From Metellina segmentata (lineage: Eukaryota > Arthropoda > Arachnida > Araneae > Tetragnathidae): DNA of 64,000 nucleotides. The notes under the pieces are model-generated. The model searched no databases. It saw only the letters and a program-made list of their open reading frames with translations, and was not told the DNA's origin. Where the stretch lies: assembly GCA_947359465.1 (NCBI GenBank), contig OX375878.1, forward strand, positions 76,180,416 to 76,244,415, given 5' to 3'. Shown one piece after another: positions 48,605 through 58,258 of the stretch. Both the position numbers and the translations under genes were made by a program. Positions within the stretch are counted from its first letter, which is position 1. Every line of letters begins with the position of its first letter.

Positions 48605-49417
48605 GGTACAGCTACACTCTACGTTTATGAGTGATGGCAACGGCTTTGGCGATTTTTTTTTGGCGCACTTCTAAAGTTGCCAAGTAAAGAATTATTTCCT
48701 AACTCTAATGTCACAATTTTTTTTTTCTTTTTACAACACACTTTTTAAACATATTTCAGAACATTTTAAAAAGTATATTTTTAAAAAACTTTCACAAAAA
48801 GTAGTAAGCTTAAGCACATATCAAAACACATTTGTGAACCAGCAGAGAAACTAAGCTACGAATGGTAAGAATAACCTGAAACTTATCAATTACACTAAAT
48901 ACAGTTAGCATGTTGAAAAAGGAAAAAGATTTACAAAAGAAAAAAAGCAAGAAATAATACCTGATAAAGTCAGAATTCTCTCGTAAAAAAATAATTAAAA
49001 CGAAAATGGTTAAAAAAACAAAACTCTTAATCCTGTCATGAAAAAAAAAACTATTATAACAAAATAAAAATTCTACAACTGTCAAAATACAAATAAAAGG
49101 ACCAATGGTATCACAGAAAACGATTTAAAAAGACCAATGGAATCAAAGGATATTTTAAAAACAAAATAACCAATGGGAGGAAAGAAAAAATTTCAAACGA
49201 ATCAATGAAATCAAACGACTTTAACGGATTTTGGAAGAACTTTCTAGAATATTCAAAATGAAAAAAAAGTTTCCGTTTGCCGAGGTTACCATGAAAACCA
49301 CAACAACAGCAACGAAAGATGGGTTGCCTTAATTTATCGTAACTCGTTACTAGAAGTGCGCCAAAAGAAATCGCCAAGCCGTTGCCATCACTCATAAACG
49401 TAGAGTGTAGCTGTACC
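48605..49417. mobile_element. 813-bp MITE-like DNA transposon, long TIRs, 8-bp TSD
   Basis: Both ends read GGTACAGCTACACTCTACGT inward and stay inverted-repeat for about 75 bp (through TGAGTGATGGCAACGGCTT and GGCGCACTTCTA). The 8-bp direct repeat AATATATC lies at 48597-48604 and 49418-49425. An 8-bp duplication fits the hAT, P or Merlin superfamilies, and the GG start is closest to Merlin-type ends. The interior has no transposase. Near the right end 'accaatgg' recurs several times at 49100-49170, a subterminal motif cluster. Minus-strand open frames (91 and 102 codons) are unrecognisable and partly TIR-derived. Confidence 0.88.
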
Positions 49418-49425
49418 AATATATC

Positions 49426-50183
49426 ATACTAAACAAGTCAGAAATTCGGTATAAAGTGGCGAACTTACATTGACCACCACAGCCATTTCATAAAAGGAGT
49501 AGTAAATTACAGACTTCAATCCAAACGAATAAAATAGTAATGTAAAATCTGGAAGGAGTCGACTTCTTGAGAAACTAATTAGTGTCTCCAAAAGAGTTTT
49601 TAAATAAGAAACTTCATAAAATTGACACAATAAGCGCTTTGCAAAGTAAGTACTACAGACACAAAAGCAATTATATCGAATGAAGAAAAAACGCAACTCA
49701 ATAGCGAAAGCTTTACGAAATTGTTGTTTCATTTCAAATAATGTAGGACATTATTTAAAAAATAGTATATTTAATGATTGTTTCAAAACTGCATTGTTTA
49801 AATATATTTAGATATTTCTTCATGAAGTTTCAGGAGCCAATAATATTTCAATGTTACGAAATTTTAATTCAAATTTTATAAGCAATGGAAATTATGGAAT
49901 GATTTTGTCTATAGAAAGCGAATTTGTTACTTAGTTTATTGGAAACTGGATTCTGGTTGTATTATATCAAAGAAGAATTTCATATCATAAATTTCAGTAT
50001 TTAAAAATTTTTCAGAAAGTAATATTTGTTTGATCTGTTTTGTGTACTTTTTTAAATGTCTCCAAACGCTAAATTTTATCACAGATATCAGACATACAAA
50101 TACTTTTTATACATAATTTTAATACGGATATTATATTAAATCTGGCTGTAGTGCTGACAAAAAAACTGATTAGAACTCTAAAT
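49426..50183. other. No gene recognised
   Basis: A 102-codon minus-strand frame at 49424-49732 has no recognisable domain. Confidence 0.4.
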
Positions 50184-50400
50184 CAGGGATATCCAACCTC
50201 TTGATTTGCCTGAGCCGAGTGAAGAACAATTGTCTTGAGCCGCTTATCAAATGTACCATAATTAATGTTTACAATAAAACAAGTGGAAAAAAATTGCTAA
50301 CAATCGCAATAAAAGTTTACGATTCTGTAGAGTCGTATTACAGGCTAGCCAGGTCACGGTTTGGACACTGTGAAGTAATGAAGTGGTTAGTTTACGCCCA
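50184..50400 (+). repeat. Possible hAT terminal fragment
   Basis: 'tcagggatatccaacctctt' followed by 'gagccgagtgaagaac' resembles the CAGGG(G)xxxCCAACC ends of hAT elements. There is no partner end. Confidence 0.35.
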
Positions 50401-50404
50401 ACTC

Positions 50405-50805
50405 TAGTACCCTTGATGAAAATTCACATGGGTTTTTGCATCGCCTGGATAATGGAACACGATCACTGAACATTTGATGACTGAAAATGGGTTGTCTGGT
50501 CCGACGAGGCGAATTTCTAACTGTTTCAGACAGATGGAAGGATCTGTGAGGTAAAAACCCTATGAAACCATTGATCTCGCATGTTAAGAGGGAATTGCAC
50601 TGGTTGGTGGTGGACAAGAAATGGCATAAGGTTTGCTTAGCTGGTATTCAATGGGATCCCTGGAACGCTTACAAACATCTGAAAGGCGAACGTTATATGT
50701 ATATCTTTTCTAACTGAGCTATACCCGTTCATGTCCTGCGTTTATTCTGATGGTAGGGCCTAATCCAACAGTATCACAAGTCTATACACTCTAAATTATG
50801 GTTAG
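50405..50805 (+). pseudogene. Decayed Tc1-like transposase fragment
   Basis: Plus-strand frames contain DDWKWVVWSDEANF followed by LFQTDGRIC, the first-Asp region of Tc1 DD34E transposases. After a frame change come KGERYMYI and a degenerate version of the 'PF(M)xxxxSDG' block before the second Asp. The second Asp and Glu are gone, and the sequence instead runs into the 19-bp minisatellite. It resembles the remnant at 19880-20440. No TIRs. Confidence 0.6.
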
Positions 50806-50813
50806 AAGATCTC

Positions 50814-51205
50814 ACCTGTGTTTGAATCACTCATCTGTGTTTGGATCACTCATCTGTGTCTGGATCACTCATCTGTGTTTGGATCACTCATCAGTGTTTG
50901 GATCACTCATCTATGTTTGGATCACTCATCTGTGTTTGTATCACTCATCTGTGTTTGTATCACTCATCTGTGTTTGGATCACTCATCTGTGTTTGGATCA
51001 CTCATCTGTGTTTGGATCACTCATCTGTGTTTGGATCACTCATCTGTGTCTGGATCACTCATCTGTGTTTGGATCACTCATCAGTGTTTGGATCACTCAT
51101 CAGTGTTTGGATCACTCATCTGTGTTTGGATCACTCATCTGTGTTTGGAACACTCATCTGTGTTTGGAACACTCATCTGTGTTTGGATCACTCATCTGTG
51201 TTTGG
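50814..51205. repeat. 19-bp minisatellite, about 20 copies
   Basis: Unit 'atcactcatctgtgtttgg' with few variants (tgtgtc, cagtg, ttgta, ttgaa). Because 19 is not a multiple of three and the unit has no stop, all three plus-strand frames are open for more than 130 codons and encode the same repetitive peptide. This is a sequence artefact, not a gene. Confidence 0.97.
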
Positions 51206-51226
51206 TGATCCAAACACAGATGAGTG
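51189..51226. repeat. Perfect 17-bp hairpin closing the minisatellite
   Basis: The last unit, 'cactcatctgtgtttgg', is followed by a TGAT loop and its exact reverse complement, 'ccaaacacagatgagtg'. It is a perfect 17-bp stem with a 4-nt loop. Confidence 0.97.
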
Positions 51227-51429
51227 TAGCACGGCTCTCTCAGGCGAGTGGTGAGGCTCTTATGCTAATAAAATGTATGTAAGAAATGTTGTAGGCTAAA
51301 AATCATTAATGTCCTAACGTGACAATTTTATTTCATTTCTCATTACAAAGTTTTTACTAGAAAAGGATTTTGTGAAATTGTAAATGATGACTTCAGTGCT
51401 CTTAAATCCCAAAATCTATCAGTAATATA

Positions 51430-51986
51430 CACTACCCTACAATAATGGACCAGACGCTAGCGAATTTGCATAAACCGACTTTTTTTTTTTTTTCGTGGTA
51501 TGGCCTGGGACCTTTGCATGTTGTTCTAGGTCAATTGACCGCCGACGCCTACATGAACATTTTGGACAATCAGGTTCTTCCTACGCTCATGCAATTTTAT
51601 AGAATGGACGAATGTTACTTTCAAGACGACAACGCTCCGTGTCATGTTGCAGTCTCTGTCAAGCACTGGTGTCAAGATATGGATGTAAAACGTCTTCCCT
51701 GGCCTGCAGAGAGTCCCGACCTAAACTCTATAGAAGATTTGTGGGACGAGTTATAGCGACGTTTACGGACCAGGCAACCACGTCCGAAATCTACAGCTGA
51801 GCTGGCGACATTCTTGCAGCAGGAATGGACACACCCATAGCTGTGTATCAAAACCTTGTTGAAAGTATGCCCAGAAGGGTTGCTTGTGTAATTGCAGCAC
51901 GTGGAAGACCATCCCCCTATTAAAGCATGTATTCTTTCCCTTATACCATCACATCTTGCTGTCAGGTCCATTATCGTAGGGTAGTG
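51430..51986 (+). mobile_element. Internally deleted Tc1-like element (557 bp)
   Basis: TIRs read CACTACCCTACAATAATGGAC at the left and CACTACCCTACGATAATGG when the right end is reversed, flanked by TA at 51428-51429 and 51987-51988. Between them lies only the C-terminal part of a transposase, so an internal deletion joined the 5' TIR (with a T run at 51480-51493) to the catalytic half. Confidence 0.88.
51494..51930 (+). pseudogene. C-terminal half of a Tc1 transposase
   Basis: It begins at a WYGLGPLHVVLGQL block that normally follows the MVWG motif, continues through DDNAPCH with the second catalytic Asp, and reaches PDLNSIEDLWDEL with the catalytic Glu exactly 34 residues later (DD34E spacing). 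The first Asp and the DNA-binding N-terminus are absent. A stop occurs directly after the Glu block at about 51754, although readable C-terminal sequence continues toward 51930. The protein cannot be active, but the TIRs could in principle be used in trans. Confidence 0.82.
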
Positions 51987-51988
51987 TA

Positions 51989-52554
51989 ATCTCCTGCCAG
52001 TCTGTGCAGCTGGTATGCATAATCTGTAGCTATAATTTCATACCCGGGTAAAGTATCTAACATTTTAGTAAGACACGTGAAGTGAGTGAAGGTTTTAGAA
52101 ACCAGATCTTTCTCGAAAAGTTGTTTCAGGTATGAATCAGGCTGACCAAGAAGGGGATCTGTGGGTAAAATTTAAAAATTTGAACAAATTTTCAATTTCT
52201 CTTTCAAATATTTCCTCCTGAAATGCGACTTTCAATGGTAGTATAGCTGGCCACCCCTGTTACATACAGTCAGCAAGATAAAGAATTTCACTGAGCCGTA
52301 ATCACTACGTGGACCAAGCTGAAAAAGGATGAACGGACTACGCGATTCAAAAACTAAAGTAGAGCTGATTCCGGTAGAATAGATGGTAAATCTTTTGTTT
52401 ACTCTATCGTGCTTTTTTTATTATCTCTATCCACCTATATAAAAAATGGTGATAACTATTGTATTAAATATTTATTCATTTGCAAAAGATAAGTCGTAAA
52501 AACGTGCTTTTTATGAGGTTAAGTCCATCTTTGATTGAGTCATCCTTATCCGAC
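51989..52554. other. No gene recognised
   Basis: Unassigned sequence, weakly GC-variable. Confidence 0.45.
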
Positions 52555-52621
52555 TTAAAACCAGCCGCTTCGGATACGTGAACATCATGATTTACGGATG
52601 CGAGTGGATTCTTTTAATAAA
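52555..52621. repeat. Left part of a 142-bp tandem repeat interrupted by H5
   Basis: 'gatacgtgaacatcatga' and 'atgcgagtg...aataaa' match 54281-54329. The repeat resumes at 54188 after the Helitron. Confidence 0.75.
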
Positions 52622-52905
52622 CTAGGGGGCTACGCCCCCTGCTCGCTTACGTTCGCCAACCCCCGGGGATTGCTACGCAATCCCATTTGGTTTGCTTCGC
52701 AAACCAACACTCCTTTTACATATGCCATTTGGTTTGCTTCGCAAACCAACATTCCTTTCGCACAGTGAAACTATCTGAATAATTTGTATTATCCTAATTT
52801 CACTTTCCGGTCCATGACGTCACAGAGAGGGCTTCGCAACCTGCTCACCGACCACCGGGGATTTCTACGCAATCCCGTTTGGTTTGCTTCGCAAACCAAT
52901 ACCTC
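52622..52905. repeat. Cluster of short perfect dyads at the Helitron 3' side
   Basis: GGGGGC-TAC-GCCCCC (52625-52639), GGATTGC-TAC-GCAATCC (about 52668-52684) and TGGTTTGC-TTC-GCAAACCA (about 52688-52706, again near 52733 and 52878). Loops are TAC or TTC. The last dyad occurs three times. Confidence 0.85.
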
Positions 52906-53243
52906 TTTCGCAAGTGATTTCACTTATTTTTACTTTAACACTTGATGCACCCTAAACTAATAGCCGCATCAGTAAAAAATCTTCTGCATCTTGTTCCCTG
53001 TACAATTTTAAGTAAACCGTGTTAATCTAAAAACATTCGATTTGTACTTTGTACTTTCTCGGTAAACCGTCTGAAAAGAGAGGGAAAAAAGCGAGCCTTT
53101 TTCCTCGCCAAATAAAAAGAAATCGTTTGCATGGCAATTGGTGCTACGATAAATTTGATATCTGGCAAACCCAATAGTAAAAAATACAACCCTCCACGAA
53201 TGCAATGCTCCGCGAATTTGCTCCGCGAAATAAAAATTACGAA

Positions 53244-53770
53244 ATTTGTGTCACCAACTTTTGATTGCATCCAATTTATTTATGAACCAATTTTAAAAAT
53301 AATTGTAGTGTAAGAAAGAGAACATTCTGAGGTATACTGCGATATTTAAAAAATTAAAAACTAATAGTAATACGATATAGATATGACAGTTTTAGTTTTG
53401 TATCGGAAATTACGATCTGAAAGTTCCGAAAATTGTATGACCCACTTTTAATTGCATCGATTTTATTTATTAACCAATTAAAAAAATAATTGTACCATAA
53501 GAAAGAGTGTAATGTAATGTATTCAGTGATGTTCTCAAATTTAAAAAATAATGGGTTTTTTCTGTAGACATAACTGTTGTGACAAAAAAGTAGCGAAAAT
53601 ATCCAAAGATTCCGAGTTTTGTATCACCAACTTTTGATCGCATCCAATTTAATTATTAACCGATTTCAAAAATAATAGTACCGTAAGAAAGAGTACATTC
53701 TGAGGTATACTGCGATATTTTAAAAATTAAAAACTAATAGTAATAAGATATAGATACGGCAGTTTTAAAA
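53244..53770. repeat. Three imperfect ~190-bp repeats inside H5
   Basis: The block 'tcaccaacttttgattgcat' ... 'aagaaagagaacattctgag' recurs at about 53432 and 53615. Copies one and three are closer to each other than to copy two. Confidence 0.8.
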
Positions 53771-54187
53771 AAAAGTAACAAAAATGTCCCAATTTTTCCC
53801 GAATTTCAAAAAAATATTATCAAGAACCAAATTGAAATTTAAAAAAAAACTCGACAAGCTGCAAAAATTTACGTTGAGAAATTAAAAAAATTTAAAAAAA
53901 CGTCCAAATTAAAAAAAACTCACGACTGAAGACTGAAAATTTGAATGTGTTTTGCTCACTCGCGGAAGAAATTTCACTTCTTCAACTTTAACACTTAATA
54001 AAACCTAAACTAATAGCCGCATCGGAAAAAAATCTTAATAATTATCCAGGGAATACGATGAAGAACAAAGCATGTTAATTTCATTTTTTTCCGATCAGTA
54101 CTTTCTCGGGAAACCGTCTAAGAATCGAGCTTAACAACACATTTTTCAATCCTGCGGCGGCGGTAACTTTTTTTTAATATAGAGAGA

Positions 54188-54420
54188 TACAGAGGGCGCT
54201 GTGTTTAGAGAGTAACATTAATTGTGGTTTAGTTTAGAATGTTTCTGAAATGCAACTTCAGCTTCAAATTCGATTTCGATACGTGAACATCATGACTTGC
54301 ATATGCGAGTGTTTTTCCGTAAAACTAAATACAGAGGGCGTTGTGTTTCGAAACGCTAATTGTTACGTAATTTATATTGTTTCAAATACAATTTCAGTCG
54401 CTTAGGCTAAAAGTTTACGC
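54188..54420. repeat. 142-bp tandem repeat units right of H5
   Basis: 'tacagagggcgctgtgttta' at 54188 repeats as 'tacagagggcgttgtgtttc' at 54330. With 52555-52621 this makes a broken tandem array that served as the Helitron target. Confidence 0.78.
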
Positions 54421-54921
54421 CAAACATCGTTAAAGCGGTTGTAAATCAAAATTAATTTTCAAGTGGAATGATGTTTTCTTCCGGTAGAGAGTGTGTTTGA
54501 TTAAGTGAGTGTGCTTGCGTGCAAATAATTTCCACGTAATATTCCACGTAAAATTATAAATTAAGTAATATTATAAACTAAAATGTGTTCAGCGGAATTT
54601 TTCCATGTCCTTTCAGTAGGGTTTTTGAGTGCGTGATACAATTATGAGAGGAATTTATCTCATTACTTATCACGCTTATTTATACAAGTGTAAATGTAAT
54701 TTAAGTGGGCTGAAAAACATATTTAACATTCATTTGTTAAATTGTCATTGTATGTTATAATAAATTCAACTGTTGAGAGAAATTATGTTATAAATATTGT
54801 ATTTTCAAAAACAGATTTCTTTAGGGTATATAAATTTAATTGGACACTGTACTATCAATGCCAGTAGTGGGAAGACTTTTCCATGGTACGGGCTACTAAT
54901 TTTTTCAAGATGTTGCGGTCC
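54421..54921. other. No gene recognised
   Basis: AT-rich DNA before the hAT-like terminus. Confidence 0.45.
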
Positions 54922-54987
54922 ACCCAGTGGCGTAGGTGTGGTGAGCTAAAAAAAATGGTCTACAATATTTATTATATTTTAATAATA

Positions 54988-56393
54988 CACTGCTGGCCAC
55001 CGTAAATGCAACACCCTGAAGGAAGCATGCAAATAATATGAAATTTACAACATGCATTAGCGGAGGTGAGATATGCAAATGATTAGAATTTCAGCGCAGA
55101 CGCACATCACGCGCGCCTGTAGCCCCACTTCAAAGCGCTATTTAAGCCTTGATTTCGACGATTTCAAGTACGGCAACTGTGTTTTTCTTGTGGTTTTTTT
55201 AAAAAAACGATCAATTATGCCTTGTAGAAAACAGCGATCCTCTTTTGATCAAGTATCCGAGTTCGACAGAGGAAGGATAGTGGCCTACCGAGATTGTGGA
55301 TTATCTTTCAGGGAAATCGGTAGTCGTGTTGGACGAAACCAAACAACTGTAATGCGGATATGTGATCGTTGGATGCAGGAGGGTACGACGGACCGACGTG
55401 TTCGATCGCATCCACCTCAGTGGACCACTTCACGTGATGACAAGCATATTGTGCGTATGGCAGTGACGGATCGCTCAGCCACATCACGAACCACAGCACA
55501 GCACATTCAGTCTGTAACGCATCATCCCGTGTCTGCGCGTACCATTCGACGCCGTTTACGGCAGAGTGGTCTGTCCGCAAGACGTCCATTGCTTCGCCTA
55601 CCCTTGACGCAGAACTACAGACGTCTCCGCCGCCAATGGTGCGTTGAAAGAAGGATATGGACGGCAGAATGGAATGAAATTGTCTTTACTGACGAGTCAC
55701 GCTTCTGTCTGCAACACCACGATGGTCGGATTCGAGTCTGGAGACACCGTGGAGAGATGATGCTGAACAGCTGCGTTATGTACCGCCACACTGGTCCTGC
55801 ACCTGGTATTATGGTATGGGGCGGTATTGGATATCATTCTCGCACTCCTCTAGTTCGCATTGCCGGTACTTTAAACAGCCAGCGCTACTTCTCCGAAGTG
55901 TTGGAGCCAGTTGGCCTTCCTTACCTTCAGGGCTTGCCCACAGCCATATTTCAACAGGATAATGCGCGACCACACGTGGCACACATTGTCCAAGGGTTCT
56001 TCGTCTATCGCCAGATTGAATTGCTTCCCTGGCCAGCTCGCTCTCCGGATCTTTCGCCGATAGAAAACATGTGGTCCACGGTTGCTCAACGATTGACCCA
56101 GATTACATCCCCAGCTGCCACACCAGATCAACTTTGGCAACGTGTGGAAGCTGCTTGGTCTGCTGTACCCCAAGAACACATCCAAAGTCTCTATGAATCA
56201 ATGCCGAGGCGTGTGGCAGCGGTGATCTCCAACAATGGCGGCTACTCTGGCTACTGATTTTGGCAGGAACCACACTTCACAGAAGTCTATAAATTTAATC
56301 ATTTGATACTTGGTCAATATGTTATCTATAAAATAAATTCTGTTGTGATATCTCTTGTCTTTCTTGGTGTTGCAATTTGGGTGGCCAGCAGTG
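54988..56393 (+). mobile_element. Complete Tc1/mariner element
   Basis: 1406 bp. The left end CACTGCTGGCCACCGTAAAT and the reversed right end CACTGCTGGCCACCCAAATT match for about 30 bp, both bounded by TA (54986-54987 and 56394-56395). One uninterrupted transposase gene fills the interior. Intact TIRs, a TA target duplication and an open gene together suggest a young, possibly still mobile copy. Confidence 0.95.
55217..56257 (+). CDS. Tc1-like DD34E transposase, intact
   Basis: 346-aa cut-and-paste transposase that binds the element's TIRs and inserts it at TA sites in nuclear DNA. I chose the ATG at 55217 because MPCRKQRSS followed by FDQVSEFDRGRIVAYRD is the usual Tc1 start and gives the family length (~340-350 aa). 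An in-frame ATG at 55073 would add 48 residues of unlikely sequence. Residues ~10-55 form the first helix-turn-helix and ~70-125 the second. Catalytic residues are D159 (FTDESRF), D248 (QQDNARPH) and E283 (SPIENMW), with 34 residues between D248 and E283. The protein ends in the SMPRRVAAVI...GGYSGY tail common in the family. It is the only intact recognisable protein in the window. Activity is inferred from intactness only. Confidence 0.96.
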   Translation: MPCRKQRSSFDQVSEFDRGRIVAYRDCGLSFREIGSRVGRNQTTVMRICDRWMQEGTTDRRVRSHPPQWTTSRDDKHIVRMAVTDRSATSRTTAQHIQSVTHHPVSARTIRRRLRQSGLSARRPLLRLPLTQNYRRLRRQWCVERRIWTAEWNEIVFTDESRFCLQHHDGRIRVWRHRGEMMLNSCVMYRHTGPAPGIMVWGGIGYHSRTPLVRIAGTLNSQRYFSEVLEPVGLPYLQGLPTAIFQQDNARPHVAHIVQGFFVYRQIELLPWPARSPDLSPIENMWSTVAQRLTQITSPAATPDQLWQRVEAAWSAVPQEHIQSLYESMPRRVAAVISNNGGYSGY

Positions 56394-56599
56394 TAAATAC
56401 AGAATTTGTACGTACCTATCTAACCCTGCCTAAAAAAAAACTTATTCTTTTAAAACCACAGTAAAGCAAAACGCAAGATACAATAATAATAATAATAGCC
56501 ACAAATATAGTAATTTTAACTGATGCGTTTATTATCAAACAATTCAAAACACATTTAAAAACAAATCATTTTCATTTAAAGTTAGTTCTTGTAGCTATA

Positions 56600-56609
56600 G
56601 TTAGTAGAA

Positions 56610-56654
<45 letters not shown>

Positions 56655-58258
56655 TAGTTTGCATACTGTCCGCCAATCTTGAATATCTCGGTATATAATT
56701 ACTAACTGCTAATTTTGCACTGGATTCTAAGGGGTCGTCTGTGAGAAGGGAACGATTTGTTGTCTTTATTATATTCATCGTTGGAAATGCAGATTCACAC
56801 AGGTAAGTAGAACCCAAGAACGATGTTAAATGAAGTGCAACTTTTTTTTAATTAGGATACTTTACTTCGTCCATTAGATTCCAAAAGTTATTCTTAGGTT
56901 CTGAACTATGTGCTTTTAAAATTATGTCATTTTGAAGGAGAAAAACTTTGTTTTTCTCAAGAGATTAAGAGAGTAGATAATTTATGTTTTCAGTTATTTC
57001 TTCCACATCAACATCGCCAAATGGGTAACACATGAATGTAACAGTTGGTTCTAGTCTAGTAAATTCTCGAAAACGTCGCTCGAATGAGTGAAGTTTTATT
57101 ATTTCATCATATTATATCTCTTTGTTTCACGTCCCTCCATTTTTAAACAACTCGTCAGAAATATTTTTGAAATTTTTTAGTTCGTTCTTCATCAACTGGG
57201 AAGATATCAGCTTTAACTTGTTTTTGAAAGTATTAAAAAATCCAATCATTTCTATTATTTGATTTTTCTTTGCAGCTGCAAGTTCAATTCATTAAGATGG
57301 CTTGTTATATCAACAACAAAAGCTAAATCCATCAACCAAATGTCATCACTAAGTTCAACTTACGCTTTATCATTTGATTCCAAAAAATATTTTACCTCTT
57401 GTAGTAGGTCCCTGTGAATCTTTGTAAAAATAATACTCCGACTTAACCAACAAACATCTGCATAATATAACAATTCCCCGTAATCAGATTCGTTTTCTTC
57501 TAGTTGAGCCCGAAACATTCTTCTCGGAAGACTTCTTCCTCGAATTGAGTTCACAATTTTCATGCAGATTCCCATAACATGACGCATATTTAGAATTTTA
57601 CAACAGAGGGCTTGTTGATGAATAATACATAGCCAAAAATCCATTGAATGCGCCAGTCATTGATGGGGCACCATCAGTTGTTATCGATACAACTTTATAA
57701 ATTGGAATTTTTTTTTCTTCTCTATGTATTTTTTGAAGGCGCAGTAAACATCTTCACCTCGTGTGTTCTTCTTTAGAGGTAATATTGTTAATAATTCTTC
57801 TTTTGCACTCATATCCTTAAAAGCCAATCTTATAAAAATGCAAAGTTGAGAAATACCAACCATATCCGTAGATTCGTCAAACTGCAAAGAAAAGCCCAAT
57901 TACAGTTAGTAATATATTCGGTCAGCTGATCAGACAGATCAGAATTCGTGATTTCTATACGGCGCGTGACAGTTCTACGTGAAAGTTGTACGCCTTTAAT
58001 TACGGAAATAATTTCATTTTTGTTCTTGAGTGAATCAAATAATAAATCAATGGCTTTTAAAAATGCTTTTTTTATCATTTATCCATCTACGAAAGATTTC
58101 TTATGTTTTGCTAACACATGACTCACGCGAAAAGATGCAACTGTTGCTGTAGATATAGTATTGGGTTTAATAAAATATGATTGTTGTCTGATTAATTGCG
58201 ATTAAAATTCTATTAACTTTTGTTTACGCAATTCGCTTTTTAACGGAAAATCAATATC
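56600..58258 (-). pseudogene. hAT transposase, ZBED/SCAND3-like, main part
   Basis: Reading leftward on the minus strand: FPLKSELRKQ at the junction with the Tc1 fragment, ASFRVSHVLAKHKKSF near 58110, ISVIKGVQLSRRTVTRRIE near 57980, then the catalytic block SLQFDESTDM (frame at 57899) and KEELLTILPLKKNTRG. It continues through TTDGAPSMTG near 57670 and CIIHQQALCCKIL near 57600, and the C-terminal dimerisation block STYLCESAFPTMNIIKTT lies at 56815. This matches the order in ZBED5/SCAND3-type hAT proteins. Several stops and frame changes (for example between 57899 and 57644, and throughout 56820-57360) show it is dead. Confidence 0.8.
56612..56652. repeat. (CT)n microsatellite
   Basis: About 20 CT units beside the 3' end of the hAT coding remnant. 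Confidence 0.97.

Larger units (their letters stand above)
52622..54187 (-). mobile_element. Helitron-like element (H5) with readable empty site
   Basis: On the minus strand the element starts TCTCTCTATATTAAAAAAAA at 54187 and ends GGGGGCGTAGCCCCCTAG at 52622, between A and T. The flanks join to AAA|TACAGAGGGCG, and the neighbouring tandem unit has exactly AAATACAGAGGGCG at 54327-54340 without an insert. Several further dyads lie near the 3' end, and three imperfect ~190-bp repeats lie inside. There is no Rep/helicase coding region, so it is non-autonomous. Confidence 0.78.

Noticed and set aside
50798..51282. Three overlapping open frames of 136-154 codons
   Set aside because: They result from the 19-bp minisatellite, which has no stop in any frame and encodes the same repetitive peptide three times.
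55308..56185. Minus-strand open frames of 93 and 104 codons
   Set aside because: Antisense shadows of the intact Tc1 transposase.
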